Shown piece after piece: positions 1-26,224 of a stretch of 64,000 nt of DNA. This DNA is from Amoebidium appalachense. Taxonomy: Eukaryota; Ichthyosporea. The notes under the pieces are model-generated. The model was not told the origin of the DNA. It searched no databases and saw only the letters and a list, made by a program, of their open reading frames with translations. Position numbers and translations under genes: made by a program. The stretch's first letter is position 1. Every line of letters begins with the position of its first letter. Location of the stretch: assembly GCA_963693365.1 (NCBI GenBank), contig CAVNZM010000001.1, positions 14,074,001 to 14,138,000 on the forward strand, written 5' to 3'.

Positions 1-540
1 CACATACAACCCCCCCCCCCCCCCCCCCCCCCCACCTCCCCCTCCTCCGTACGTACAAACACACCAAAAAAGAAGAAATAACCTGGAAAAAGCAAAGGCG
101 AATGATATTTCTGACATAGATGAATGCATTGCCAACCTCAACAAACACGCTTGCGCACAACATCGGATTGTTCCCCCCCCGGCCCCAACCCTTAAAAACC
201 TGCCCCTCCCCTTCTCCCCCCCCCCCCCCCCCCCCCCCCCCCCACCGGCCCCACCCCCACACTCCACCCCCCCCATATTGCCCTCCTTTCCCTGCCGTGT
301 CTTCTCCACCCAAGATCTCTATAACCCGCTATGGTCTCTGCCCCTCCTACAGCAATAGTTGCCACATTCTGTCCCCAGTGTGTGCACATGCACCACGCCT
401 ACATCTTAACTAGGAGATGGTTTAGAGCACACTATACTAGAGGGCACTTATCTCCCTTCTACTTATTTACTACCAAAACCGACAAGCACGATTTAGTCAT
501 GGTCATGCTGATGGGGACAACATACGGATGGGAAACACAC
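1..540. other. C-tract-rich stretch, no gene assigned
   Basis: Holds two poly-C tracts (about 11-33 and 218-243) in otherwise C-rich sequence. The open frames here are proline or glycine runs caused by the tracts. Part of it is probably intron of the RA-domain gene on the minus strand. Confidence 0.5.
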
Positions 541-2158
541 CTCCTCCATTTCCGATCCAGCAAAATTCGTATTTCTTCGAGTCTGCTTGGTCGTCTGGGA
601 CACCAAACTTTCCTAGTGCCCTTCTTATAATCTCAACAGTGGTCTGCGTCTCCCCAAGAATAATGCCCTTGGCTCGCTCACCACTTATGTTGAACCTGCG
701 ATTTCCGACAAACAAGCATGAGTTACTTGGAAACAATACTTGAGAGCACATATGTCAGCCCTGCAAATGGGGGTGTGTGAGCTCCAAACCAAAGATTGTA
801 TAAGACATGGTGTGAATGGATTCACTGTTGCGCTTTAGCAACCAAAGCTTGTGTTGAAAAAGGGGAGTAAAGAAATATACTCACCCGTTGTATACTTTAA
901 TTGGCCTGCCACTTGCGAGAGCTGATGTCATGGTGCTGGTTTGTTTATAAGGGCAGACCCCTCATTAATTACACGATTGAGTTGTGTTTCCGGGCACAAT
1001 AACTTGTGCCATGCATGCCTCATTGAGGTTTTACCTATCATGTTATGAATAAATGGTTGGTTGGCTGGCACATGTTCGTGCTCTTATTTCTTATACTACA
1101 CTGGTATGAACAGCTTTCACCGGTTCTCAAAATATTCGGAGAAGGTCCCAGCGTCAGGCCACAAAACAGGCAATTTGGTAGCTGGTCTTACAGTTAGCAC
1201 ACGCGCTCATATCACTGTTATATATAGGTAAAAGAAGAATAAATCGAAAGGCTTCGCGAGCCCCTACAAGCTAGTCCGAGTTCCTCTCTAGAGGTCAGAG
1301 TGGAACATCTGGCGAAAAGCCTCTTGCATGGATCACGAACGTACACCACGGTGGCAGTTGTTCAAATACCACCATCATACTCGCCAAAGCTCTTTCCCAA
1401 CTGCATTACTCTAACCTAATACGCTCGCGAACCTTGTATAGTATTCTAAACTACCAAGCGGTTTTCAATCTCCGAGCAAAACACTGAAAAATCTTGTCAT
1501 GTGCAGTTCAGAGTCGGGCCTGTTCTTGGGCACCGACGCACCGTGCTTCAGCGCAGCATAACTTGAGCAAGGAGGCTCAGTTGGTCAAAAGCCAGAATTT
1601 TACTTCGCTCTACGTAAGCCGGGCTATATGCACCACCATAACCATAATCAGGCTGAGTATCATATTGTAACAGAAGCAGTTTCGGAAATTTTAGTTTGTA
1701 GTGGAAGACACAAAGGTACTCAAGTTGTAACATTTTCCAGCCAATTCGTTATATTCTCACGAAGAAAAAAGACGAAAAAAAATTACCCGCCTCCAAGGTT
1801 GATGCGTTGGTAGCCAACCCACTAGCGCCATTTTAATAGCCGCATTGATTGGACAGTCTTTCACCTTCGTGTTTGCTGCTTTTTCAGGTGAACAGAGAAC
1901 GGTGCCTTCCATTTTCTCGGCACGTGCCAAATCCTTCAAAAATAAAAAAGCCGTTTGGCACGTAAATAGACACGCATGGGGGCCACACCTCAATAAGAAA
2001 GTCTAAAAAACTTTCCTTGGAGGCACACGGAAATCAACATTCCCGATAATATTTACGTAACAAAGCAACCCGGATTTTCGTGGCCTAAATATCCACGGCT
2101 GGTCCCAGTGGCCCTCATCTTCGGAACCTCGAAATAAAACGGCAGGGCCGGTATGCAT
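541..2158 (-). CDS. Partial gene with Ras-association (RA)-like domain
   Basis: Exons read on the minus strand: 2158-2057 (begins at an ATG, 34 codons, ends TAC|gtaaat), 1933-1787 (strong acceptor tttttatttttgaag, 49 codons, ends CGG|gtaatt, phase 0 to 0) and 695-541 (acceptor tcgcag, donor GGAG|gtgtgt). The last exon reads FNISGERAKGIILGE, then TTVEIIRRALGKFGV and KKYEF. This is the beta-alpha-beta pattern of an RA/ubiquitin-like fold, in which such domains bind Ras-family GTPases. The exon at 2158 contains WIFRPRKSGLLCY, which could be a PH-like strand but is not diagnostic. The 695 exon needs an incoming phase of 2 that exon 1787-1933 does not supply, so at least one exon between them is missing; 1653-1615 (PDYGYGG, acceptor gatactcag) is a weak candidate. 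The 3' end lies off the left edge. The RA call is moderate; the joining of the exons is inference. Confidence 0.5.
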
Positions 2159-2692
2159 GCGTTTGTGCAGTTGTGTGGACATGTTCCACTGTGCTGTGTG
2201 CGTGTTTGAAGCAGTATAATTGGCCAAAGCACCGTGCACGTGTGTAGATGCACACAGGCACACTGTAATCGGTGGTCCACCAGTCCAAGCTGGCATGCGT
2301 ATTAAGTTTGTCATTCTCAAGCCAAGTTTATGTGTTGAAGGGAACCACAGGAAACTCTGGTGAGTGCTCAAGCATCTACCTGAAGTTTATACTGTCACTA
2401 CGATTTATGCCAGTTTTGGGCACGTCTATGTCTGCTATAGCAGCTTACAATTATCCACCAAGTCTTACTACCACCATCGTAGGGGTACAGATGCGGGTCT
2501 AGTATCAAGTCAATCCACGTTCTACTGCACAGCTAAACTTTAGTAACCCTCTTATCCTTTAGTCATGCTCGTTGTAATAGGACATTTACCGATGGGCATA
2601 CTTCGAATAAACATTCGGAAAAGAAAAAAAACACCGTGTTTCAAAGTCCAAGAGCTAAATGTGCAACGCAACCCCCCCCCCCCCCCCCCTCC

Positions 2693-2776
<84 letters not shown>

Positions 2777-3091
2777 AACCAAAAAAACCTTCCACACGTT
2801 TCTCTTTCGTACGTATAAAGTTTGTCGAAAAACGGGCATCCATATGCTAGGGGATGATGTTTGCCTACTGTTAGATAGCCAACCGGTCCTGGCAAGGAAA
2901 GGAAAGAAACCCCTGCTAAGTTGAATGGGAAAAAAGAAAGGAAATGTGCACAGTGTCAGAATGTGCGTGTGTACTGAGAGAAGCAGGGAGGGGGTGAGAG
3001 GGAGGAGGGTGGGGGTGGGGGTGGGTGAGTGGGGTGGGGGTGGGAAGGGAGGGAGGGGGGGGGGGGGGGGGGGGGGGGGGCTCCTTCTTCT
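2159..3091. other. Intergenic, simple-sequence rich
   Basis: Gap between the end of the large minus-strand gene and the RA-like gene. Contains a compound C16-CA-A40-CA tract at about 2673-2773, then GA/GGTG-rich sequence and a poly-G tract at 3055-3080. No convincing exon found. Confidence 0.5.
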
Positions 3092-18251
<15,160 letters not shown>

Positions 18252-19704
18252 TTTCCCGGATCCCCTTTGCTCTTTCCGCTTGGATCTCTGGATCTCTGTA
18301 TGTAGGTATCCCTAAAGCCGCAGTTCAGTTAAATGAGCTCTTTTAAGTTAATGTGCGCACTAATGGACGATTGACCAACACACGCTCGCTTTGCACGGTT
18401 CGGGTATATGGGAAAGCAAAGCGAAGGTTGAAGGTATGTGGGTTATGTCATGTACAGTCGAACATCTGGCCCTGTGTGCGTGTCTCTGTCCGTTTATTTA
18501 GGTGTGGCCCATGGGCAATGATCTTGTTCCGGCTTTGGAGATTTAGCGACAAAGGCGAGAAAAATGGCTGGCCAGATCAAAGTCACTACCCTTTCACGGC
18601 CGCGAAAGAAGGAAGTGTAGAGAGAAAAGGAAAAGCAAGCGAATCTGATGCCACGAAGGATAAATAGCGCCCAAAAATGGCTTCTCTCTAGGGCTGTTTT
18701 CCAGGCGCACTATGCTTAACAAACAATAGCAGACTGCGTCGCGTGTCTCCTTTAAAAACCTACTACATACACCCGGTTTTCAGCTGCAGGGACGTGGAAA
18801 CTAAACCTGTGCCGGGTGTGCTATGTTAATAGGCCTTCCAGCTAGTTTTTTTGCACGTACTCTGAACGTGGCATTGCTTTGTGTAGTGGCAGGTGGTTCG
18901 GAAGCTAAAAGGATGGAAAATATTATAGAGTTGGTAGGCTATATTACCCTTATAAAAAACCTCATGACCTTAAAACATTCCTTCTCTCAGTTCTCTGTAT
19001 ACTGAGTTAGCTGGGCTGTGTCAAGGTCAGAGTAGGAGGGAGGCCTTGGTCAGTGCTTCGAGTCATGAAAAATAATTATAACGGACGAAAAGCCAAAAGA
19101 GCAAACCAATCCGCAGCCACAGAAATAAGTCAAATATAGTAAGTATTTATAGGTCACTCAATTCTCAAACCTCGGGAATAACAAGGCACTCAGGTTGCAC
19201 GTGCGCACCCAGGCTCCTTGAACAGCGCTAGCATGCCGCAGACTGCGTCAGCGGACTCAACAGCGATGTTTTTTGTTGTAGTTCTGTGACATTATTTTTT
19301 GGTTGTAGGTTTTATAAACGAAAGCACAAGAAGTCAAATTTTACGTACAACATCTCAGCACCATTTTAGGCTTTTGCACGCGCCAGCGTGGACTCACTTC
19401 TTCATAGTTGCTTCGTCAAGAGGCCGCGCGAAAACGCCCGTGTGGCAGCCCTCTAAAAGAAAAATAATAACTGTACAAGTAAATTCGCGGGCACAACTGT
19501 TCCAGAATATTTTCTACGAGAAGCCAAAATTTTTGGGGGGGCGTTTCAACAGTTGAACCTTTATCTCCCTCTCACTTGGGCCTCCCCAAGGATCTATGTC
19601 CCCTGACTAGGAGCAGAAACACAGTACTCATCCAACTATTGAATCCCCCCAATACGTCCACTGTTAGCGCAACACAAAGCGAGTTCCTAGCTTTAGTTGT
19701 CGCC
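18252..19704. promoter_or_regulatory. Intergenic region between divergent genes
   Basis: The 1.45 kb between the proposed start of the large minus-strand gene and the RPA12 start. It is unusual here in having almost no homopolymer or dinucleotide tract, which fits selection on a shared upstream region. Two AAAATGGC-like words occur (about 18561 and 18674). No promoter element can be assigned with confidence. Confidence 0.4.
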
Positions 19705-19860
19705 ATGCCTGACTTTGGAGAGACCAGCCTGGGCAATCCGCCCTTCTGCCTGACCTGCGGCACTATTCTACCGCTGCCCGGGGTGTCGGACGTGGTAGAG
19801 TGCAAGTGCTGTGGCCACAGAGAGCCTATTTCAGGTGTGTGTGGGTGTGGGTGTGTGTGC

Positions 19861-19904
<44 letters not shown>

Positions 19905-20707
19905 TGTGTGTGTGTGTGTGCGTGTGCGTGTGTGTGTGTGTGTGTGTATTTGTCTGTCTGTCTGTCTGTGTGTGTGTGGGATAGGGGAGAAGGGGAGAAG
20001 AGAGGAGCTTAGTGGCGAGGGAGGAAGAGAGGAGGAGGGGGTGGGAGGGGGTGGTATTTTTGTGTTTGAATGCTTGGTGATGGCCCGGTGGTTGTGCTCT
20101 TTGAGGTGTGTGTGCTTCGTGTGCTTGTCTATGCCTTGATGCAATGCTGTGTGTATGCGCGTGTATGCCCACATTTTTTGAACAAGTGCTCAAGTTTCCG
20201 GTGTGTGCTGGGGGCTCATTGATGGTGTGCACACGTACGGTTGCATGGAAGGTTTCGTATGCATGCAGGTTTTCAAGTGTACACATCTGTGTGCAGCTGC
20301 AGTGTGCTTTGGGGGATTTGGAGGTGGGGCGGAGAGAGGGGGGAGGTGTAAGTGTGGGGATGGGCCTCAGGGGGGCCGGGGGGGGGGGGGGGGGGGTCGC
20401 CTGAGTTTGTCTCCAAGCACCTACTTTCATTTTCTGTCTGTAATTGTCTCTCTGTGCTGTTTACTGTATCTGTGTGAGCTGTATGTGGTCGGGGGAGGGG
20501 GGAGGGGGTGAGGGAGGAAAGGAGGGGAGGGGATGGTGGGGAGAAGGGGGGGGGGGGGGGGGAGGGGGGGGGGGAAAGGGGGCACAAACGAGCAAGAAGT
20601 GGTATTTTTGTGTGTGTTTGTATCCAGGGGCATGTGTGTGTGTATGGATGATGCATGCTGTTTTGGGGTACAGATGCCTGTTTGTGTGGCCTCACCAAAC
20701 GCACGTG

Positions 20708-20742
<35 letters not shown>

Positions 20743-21072
20743 CACACACATGCACGCACGCACACACACGTTTATCGCATGTGTCACCCACCAGCTCTAT
20801 CTGTCCCCGCGATGAAACCAAAACAGTCGCTAAATGAATTAAACCTTGGGTTCATATTCCGTGTTATTCTAGAACCACACCTCATATTCCGTCGTATTCT
20901 GAAACCACACCACCAAGAGCATCTAGCAGACATTGCACTTTCCCTCATACATCACGTACAGCAAGCTGTGCAATCTGTTATATGTATTCACTACATATCT
21001 ATGCATACACGACGACCCAGCATTTCCAAGCCATCCACAACTCGCTGCTAAGTCTGCCACTATCCAGACACA

Positions 21073-21103
<31 letters not shown>

Positions 21104-21122
21104 ACACACACACATGTACATG

Positions 21123-21161
<39 letters not shown>

Positions 21162-21793
21162 ACACGTGCACATGCAGGGTTTATCGGCAAGGAGCACACA
21201 CAGAAGAACAGACCGAATGCATTTGCATCCGTCAACAGGGCAAAGGCCGCTGCACGGGTCAAGGAGAAGGCTGCCACTGTATGTTTTCCCACGTTTTTTT
21301 TTTTTTTTTTTTTGAAGGGGGGGGGGGGGGGGGGGGGGGGGGGGTGGTATTCTGTGTTGTGTTTTTCTCCTTTATATTCTAAGCTGAACTTTGTTTGCCG
21401 CCCTTTAGTGCATATATTCCTGCTCAGGTTTTATTTTTGTGACGTTTTGTGTTTTGTGCTTTGGTTTCCCCTCCACATATCCAGCCCTCCAATGTATGCT
21501 TCCCCCCCCCCCCCCCCCCCCCCCCCCCTTCCCTCCCCCTCCTCTTCGATCGGGTGTGCTTTTCTTGTCTGTTTATTTTTTATTTTTATTTTTTTTTGGG
21601 ATAAGTGCCGTGATGTTATTTGTCGTGAACATGAACTTCATGCTCTGTACCACATCCCCCCCCCCCCCCCCCCCCCCCCCCAACCCTCTCTCCCCCTCTC
21701 CCCCTCTCCCCCTCTCCCCTTCTCCCCCTCTCGCCCTCCCCTTGCCTCCCCCATCTTCTATGTAGAAGGTTGGGGGTCTGGTGTGTTTGTGTG

Positions 21794-21859
<66 letters not shown>

Positions 21860-21908
21860 GGGGATGAAGGGGATGTGGATGAGGTGTTGGGGACCATTAA
21901 GCATTTGC

Positions 21909-21945
<37 letters not shown>

Positions 21946-22203
21946 GGAGGGGGGGGGGGGGGGGGGGGGGGGGTGAAGGGGATGTGGATGAGGTGTTGGG
22001 GACCCTTAAGCATTTGCGTCCTCTGGCTAGAAAAGATTTTTCTTTTTTGGTGGAAAGGAGGAGGAGTGACAACAATGGAATAGACCCATGTTACACAGAG
22101 GTTTTTCCAACACACCTTCAATCTGACGAAGGCACATTGAGGGATGTGCACATATTCACACGCGCACCTACATTCCCACACAGACATACACACACATGCA
22201 CAT

Positions 22204-22240
<37 letters not shown>

Positions 22241-22623
22241 CACATACACACACGTACACACACACACACACACACACACACGTCTACACACGCCTACACA
22301 CATCTACACAGGCACACTCACACTCACACTCACAGATGCACACATTTATTCGACACCCACAATCATCCTACCCCCACCCCCGCACCTTTCCTAATCCATA
22401 CCACGACAACTCCCCACCCATTTCAATCCAAGAATTATTAATCTAAGCTAAAACGTATTGTCTCAACCTAATACTTGATTGTTTAACCCCATGCAGATCA
22501 ACGAGCAGTGCCCCGAGTGTGGGCACCGTGAGATGTCCTTCCACACCATGCAGCTGCGGTCGGCTGACGAAGGCCAGACCGTGTTCTACACGTGCCTCAA
22601 GTGCGGGTACGTGACACACACAT

Positions 22624-22674
<51 letters not shown>

Positions 22675-22747
22675 GCCACTGCCACTGCCACTGCCACTGC
22701 CACCACTACCACCATTGCCACCCATCACTCCCCCATTCACCTCCCAG

Positions 22748-22799
<52 letters not shown>

Positions 22800-23784
22800 T
22801 TCCCCCGGTGTGTCTGTTTTGCTGGTTTGCTTTGTTTTTCTCGTTTTTATATGTTCATGTGTGATTTTGGTGTATGTTTTTGGACTCCCCTTCCTCTGTT
22901 TCTCCACTCCCTCTCTCCTTCCCGCCCTCCCTCGTTCCAGCCCTCTCTATCCCTCTCCTTTTACCCCCTTCCCCCCCCCCCCCCCCTCCCCCCCTCCCCT
23001 CGTTCTGTCTCACTCCCCCCCCTCCCCCCCCCCCCCCCCATACACACACACACACACACCGCTAGCTTCGTCTCTCTATATCTCTGTACTTCTCTCTCCT
23101 TCCTTCTTTCCCCAGTCCCTTCCCGTCCTTCCACGCACACACTGTCTCTTTCACAAAAGGATTGGTAATCAAAAACAGATGTGTATGTGCAATTTACCAC
23201 CCAGTAAGGCTGCACGGGTGGGGATTGGGGTGGCACACTGTGCGTGTGGATGGGTGGGTGGGTGGGTGTGGGGGAAGGGGGGAGGGGGGAGGGATGCATA
23301 TGGAGTTTTTATGGCGATGTTGAGTGACAGAAAAGACGGGGGAATGGTTGGCATATTCGTTCGAGTAGGATGGATGGGAATGAATAGTAGATGGCAAAAG
23401 GTGGATACATATGCAAGGGCATGCTTTTTGTAACTTGAAGGGATGGATGGCTTGGGAAGAGGGACCTCGGTCGGCACCCCGGATGGTGGTGGTGGTGGGA
23501 AGGGGGGGGGGGGGGGGGGGCTTGGTTTGTTCGAGTAGATCCAGGCACGTGCTCATTGGTGTATTAATGCTCGTGTGTGCGTGCACAGCATGCGCGATAG
23601 TGCCTGGTTGTAGGTGCACGGGTGCCTGCCTGCCTCCCTGCTGGTGGGTGGATGGGTGGGTGGGTGTCTTCTAGTGTGTGTGTGTGCACTACCACACCGC
23701 ATCCCCTATTGGCCCGTTAGATTCGTGCAGTCTGCTGACATTCAATAATCCATTTACAGGTACAATTTCTCGGTCAATTCGTGA
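19705..23784 (+). CDS. RPA12: RNA polymerase I subunit RPA12 (Rpa12/POLR1H)
   Basis: Small zinc-binding Pol I subunit that supports RNA cleavage and termination in the nucleolus. Four exons: 19705-19834, 21178-21278, 22497-22606 and 23760-23784 (TGA), with junction phases 1, 0 and 2 all matching, giving 121 residues (family about 120-125). The N-terminal zinc ribbon has [12 protein letters not shown] and CKCCGH (C-x2-C...C-x2-C). The linker [21 protein letters not shown] resembles the yeast linker. The C-terminal TFIIS-like ribbon has [15 protein letters not shown], then [14 protein letters not shown] and LKCGYNFSVNS. The [13 protein letters not shown] signature contains the acidic D-E hairpin residues needed for cleavage. 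The last exon codes only eight residues and was placed by the fit GG|gtacgt ... tttacag|GTACAATTTC. Introns carry (GT)n, T20G25, poly-C and (CA)n tracts. Identification is firm. Confidence 0.95.
21863..22025. repeat. Tandem duplication bounded by T-runs and poly-G
   Basis: The segment gatgaaggggatgtggatga ... catttgcgtcctct is present at about 21863-21915 and 21972-22023, each preceded by a T-run and a G-run. It lies in RPA12 intron 2. Confidence 0.85.
22674..22725. repeat. (GCCACT)n hexanucleotide run
   Basis: About five copies of gccact, then ccaccactaccaccatt, following (CA)n in RPA12 intron 3. Confidence 0.85.
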
Positions 23785-24745
23785 AGGAACACAACCTCAT
23801 CGTTCCTCTTTTACCTCACTACCGTTCTTCCCATTATACCTATTTTTAGATCGAGTGCCGATTCGTAGCTGTAGTGTAGATTTAAATACAAAGCACATTA
23901 GGACATTGCACAAATTGGAAGAAATGACATGATTTGCCGTGGTGATATACTACCCATGTTATCTACAATGGGCTGTCCTGCCCCTTTTCTCGTTGTTTGC
24001 CTGTTTGCTTTGCCTGCTCTACGCAGATTAGCCATATAAGGATATTTAAAAAAAACCGTTTTTACGAAAGGGGGCCCTACGTGTCTCTGTTTGTTTGTAA
24101 GGGTACTTTTTTAGTCCATGTCGCTCTTGGTGTAAAAGTGCATGCCCGCCTTTTTTTGTGTGTGTGGTTTTTTTTTTTTTTTTTTGAGAGGTGAGGGGGG
24201 AGCCTCAGGGGGAGAGATGTGGGGGGGGGGGGGGGGGGGATATCAATATATCAGGAAATTGATTGAATGAGATGGGTTTAAGACGTCATCATGGCGATGG
24301 TTGGGGAGTTCTGTGACTGCTGGTTCAGTCACCCAATGGTTAATATCTAGGTGAGCAACAATTAATAAAAAACTCTCTGACAAGCTGTTTGGGTTTTAGA
24401 CACAATCGGCGCCATATGCATTATCCGTAGTCGCGCCTGGTATACATGTCACTGGTTTATTGCCACTTTGAACAATGTGAGTGCCTTCTAGGGTTCATGC
24501 AATGGGGGTTTCTTTAACAAAATAACGGATCCGGGTCGGGTCAGACCCGAAAGCGATTTGCACTTTATGACTGGCGAGATGTGCATCAAACGGCATTTTG
24601 GCCTGACCAGAAAGGGCCTACAAATCGGCTTACGTATTTGTTTTTAGCAATGAACCTCTATCCCTCTCCCCCATCCCCTTTCTCCCTCTTTCCGTCTCCC
24701 TCTCTAGAGCTCCCTCTCTCCCTCTCTCCCTCTTTCCCTCTTCCT

Positions 24746-24801
<56 letters not shown>

Positions 24802-25055
24802 CCTCTCCCCCGGGCCCCGGGCCAATATATTCGAGCATAGCAACCACAACAACAACAACAACAACAACAAAAAAGAAAAAAAAAAAAGAAAAAAAAAAAA
24901 CAAAAAAAACGCAGTCACCTACATGTAACACAGGCCACCACAGCCTATTACGAACACTGGCCAAAAAGAATGAACAAACACATCCCATGTGCCACACACG
25001 ATCATTGATGCGCGCGCAAAGTCGCTAATATAATTCTATAAATGGAGTTAGGACC
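23785..25055. other. Intergenic, no gene assigned
   Basis: 3' flank of RPA12 with T20G20 tracts near 24170-24240 and a 52-base poly-C at 24747-24798 followed by (CAA)n and A-rich sequence. No convincing exon on either strand. Confidence 0.5.
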
Positions 25056-25172
25056 ATGAATGATCTTAACATTATGCTTCCGAATGCAACGTTAACCCCA
25101 AAATATAAGAAACGGCATTACGATGATTTGCATGCAAGCCTCTTGAAGACGGCAAGGGAAGCCGATACAATA

Positions 25173-25222
<50 letters not shown>

Positions 25223-25456
25223 TTTCTCCCCTTCCCCCCTCCTCTTCCTCACTCTCTCTCTCTTTCTCTCTCTATCTCGCTTTTGCCCCCCCTCCCCCTC
25301 CCCCCCCCCTCCCTCCCCTCCCCCCTCCCTCCTTAGCCCCTTGGGAAATTTAACGACGCTTTGAAAAATCGGTCTTCGATTTTCAGTCAGATATCAAAAT
25401 TTGCGGCAACCCAACCAGTGGGCCCGCTAAAGTGGAAACAGCATCACATCATGTGA
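25056..25456 (+). CDS. Possible small two-exon gene
   Basis: Candidate exon 1, 25056-25173, starts ATG and codes a charged, protein-like stretch (KYKKRHYDDLHASLLKTARE) before ATAT|gtgccccc. A strong acceptor (cctccctccttag) at 25336 opens a frame containing FNDALKNRSSIFSQISKF and ending TGA at 25456. As read, exon 1 exits in phase 1 while the long exon-2 frame needs phase 0, so either the intron model or the base count is wrong. No family recognised. Confidence 0.3.
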
Positions 25457-25574
25457 GCTATTTATAGGTTATTCGCCAATACGTTAAGAATGTGCTAGGT
25501 GGAGCCTATGATTGCATTCATTTAAATAGTTGAATCCATTTTCAATGTTGAATCCATTCGGCTACCCCCTCCCC

Positions 25575-25631
<57 letters not shown>

Positions 25632-25692
25632 CACACACAAACCCCCCCCCCCCCCCCCTCCCCCCCACCTCACCGGTCCCAGCCCTTACATG

Positions 25693-25725
<33 letters not shown>

Positions 25726-26098
25726 ATCCACACCCACACCCCGATCCAAAAAAAAAGATAAAAAAAAAAAAAGGAAACAGAAAAACCAATATCCATCATT
25801 TTAGCCCACGGGTTCAACCCCGTACTACTCCTTCAGGATCTATGCTATAAAAGTACCTAATCAATTGCATCATATAACGTGTTACAAGATACTTAGTCTA
25901 TTACGTTAAGCATAGATTGTTCAGGTTCCATAGAAATCTACCATCTACCTGCAAAAAAAGAAAAAGAAAAAACACAAACAAAAAAGGCGTTTGCATAACC
26001 ATACCTGAACGGGAGGACGGGTAAAACCAGGTTATGTGTGCTCCATGTACAAACGGGGAGTGCATTACGGTGAGACTGTCTGTGTTGGACGACGTGTG

Positions 26099-26171
<73 letters not shown>

Positions 26172-26224
26172 GGTGGACATCTCTCTTCATGTATACTTGA
26201 GCTCAACCCTACAGTCCTCCCCGC
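25457..26224. other. 3' flank of GTPase gene with tracts
   Basis: Contains C30A23(CA)n at 25565-25640, (CA)n near 25696-25722, A-rich runs, and (GT)n at 26101-26168 lying 57 bases past the GTPase stop codon. Confidence 0.6.

Noticed and set aside
109-180. Plus-strand frame with DIDECIANLNKHACAQ, recalling a calcium-binding EGF start
   Set aside because: Only two cysteines fit, the frame runs into poly-C, and no partner exon was found.
2552-2924. Open frames rich in Pro, Lys, His-Thr or Val-Cys runs, here and throughout the window
   Set aside because: They are translations of poly-C, poly-A, (CA)n and (GT)n tracts. Without unique exon-like sequence and splice context they are not evidence of genes.
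18353-18667. Plus-strand open frame of 104 codons
   Set aside because: No domain, no splice context and no partner. It lies in the divergent intergenic region and is more likely regulatory DNA.
25800-25835. Box-B-like gggttcaacccc suggesting a tRNA
   Set aside because: The T-stem is only about 4 bp and no acceptor, D or anticodon arm can be drawn in the flanking repeats.
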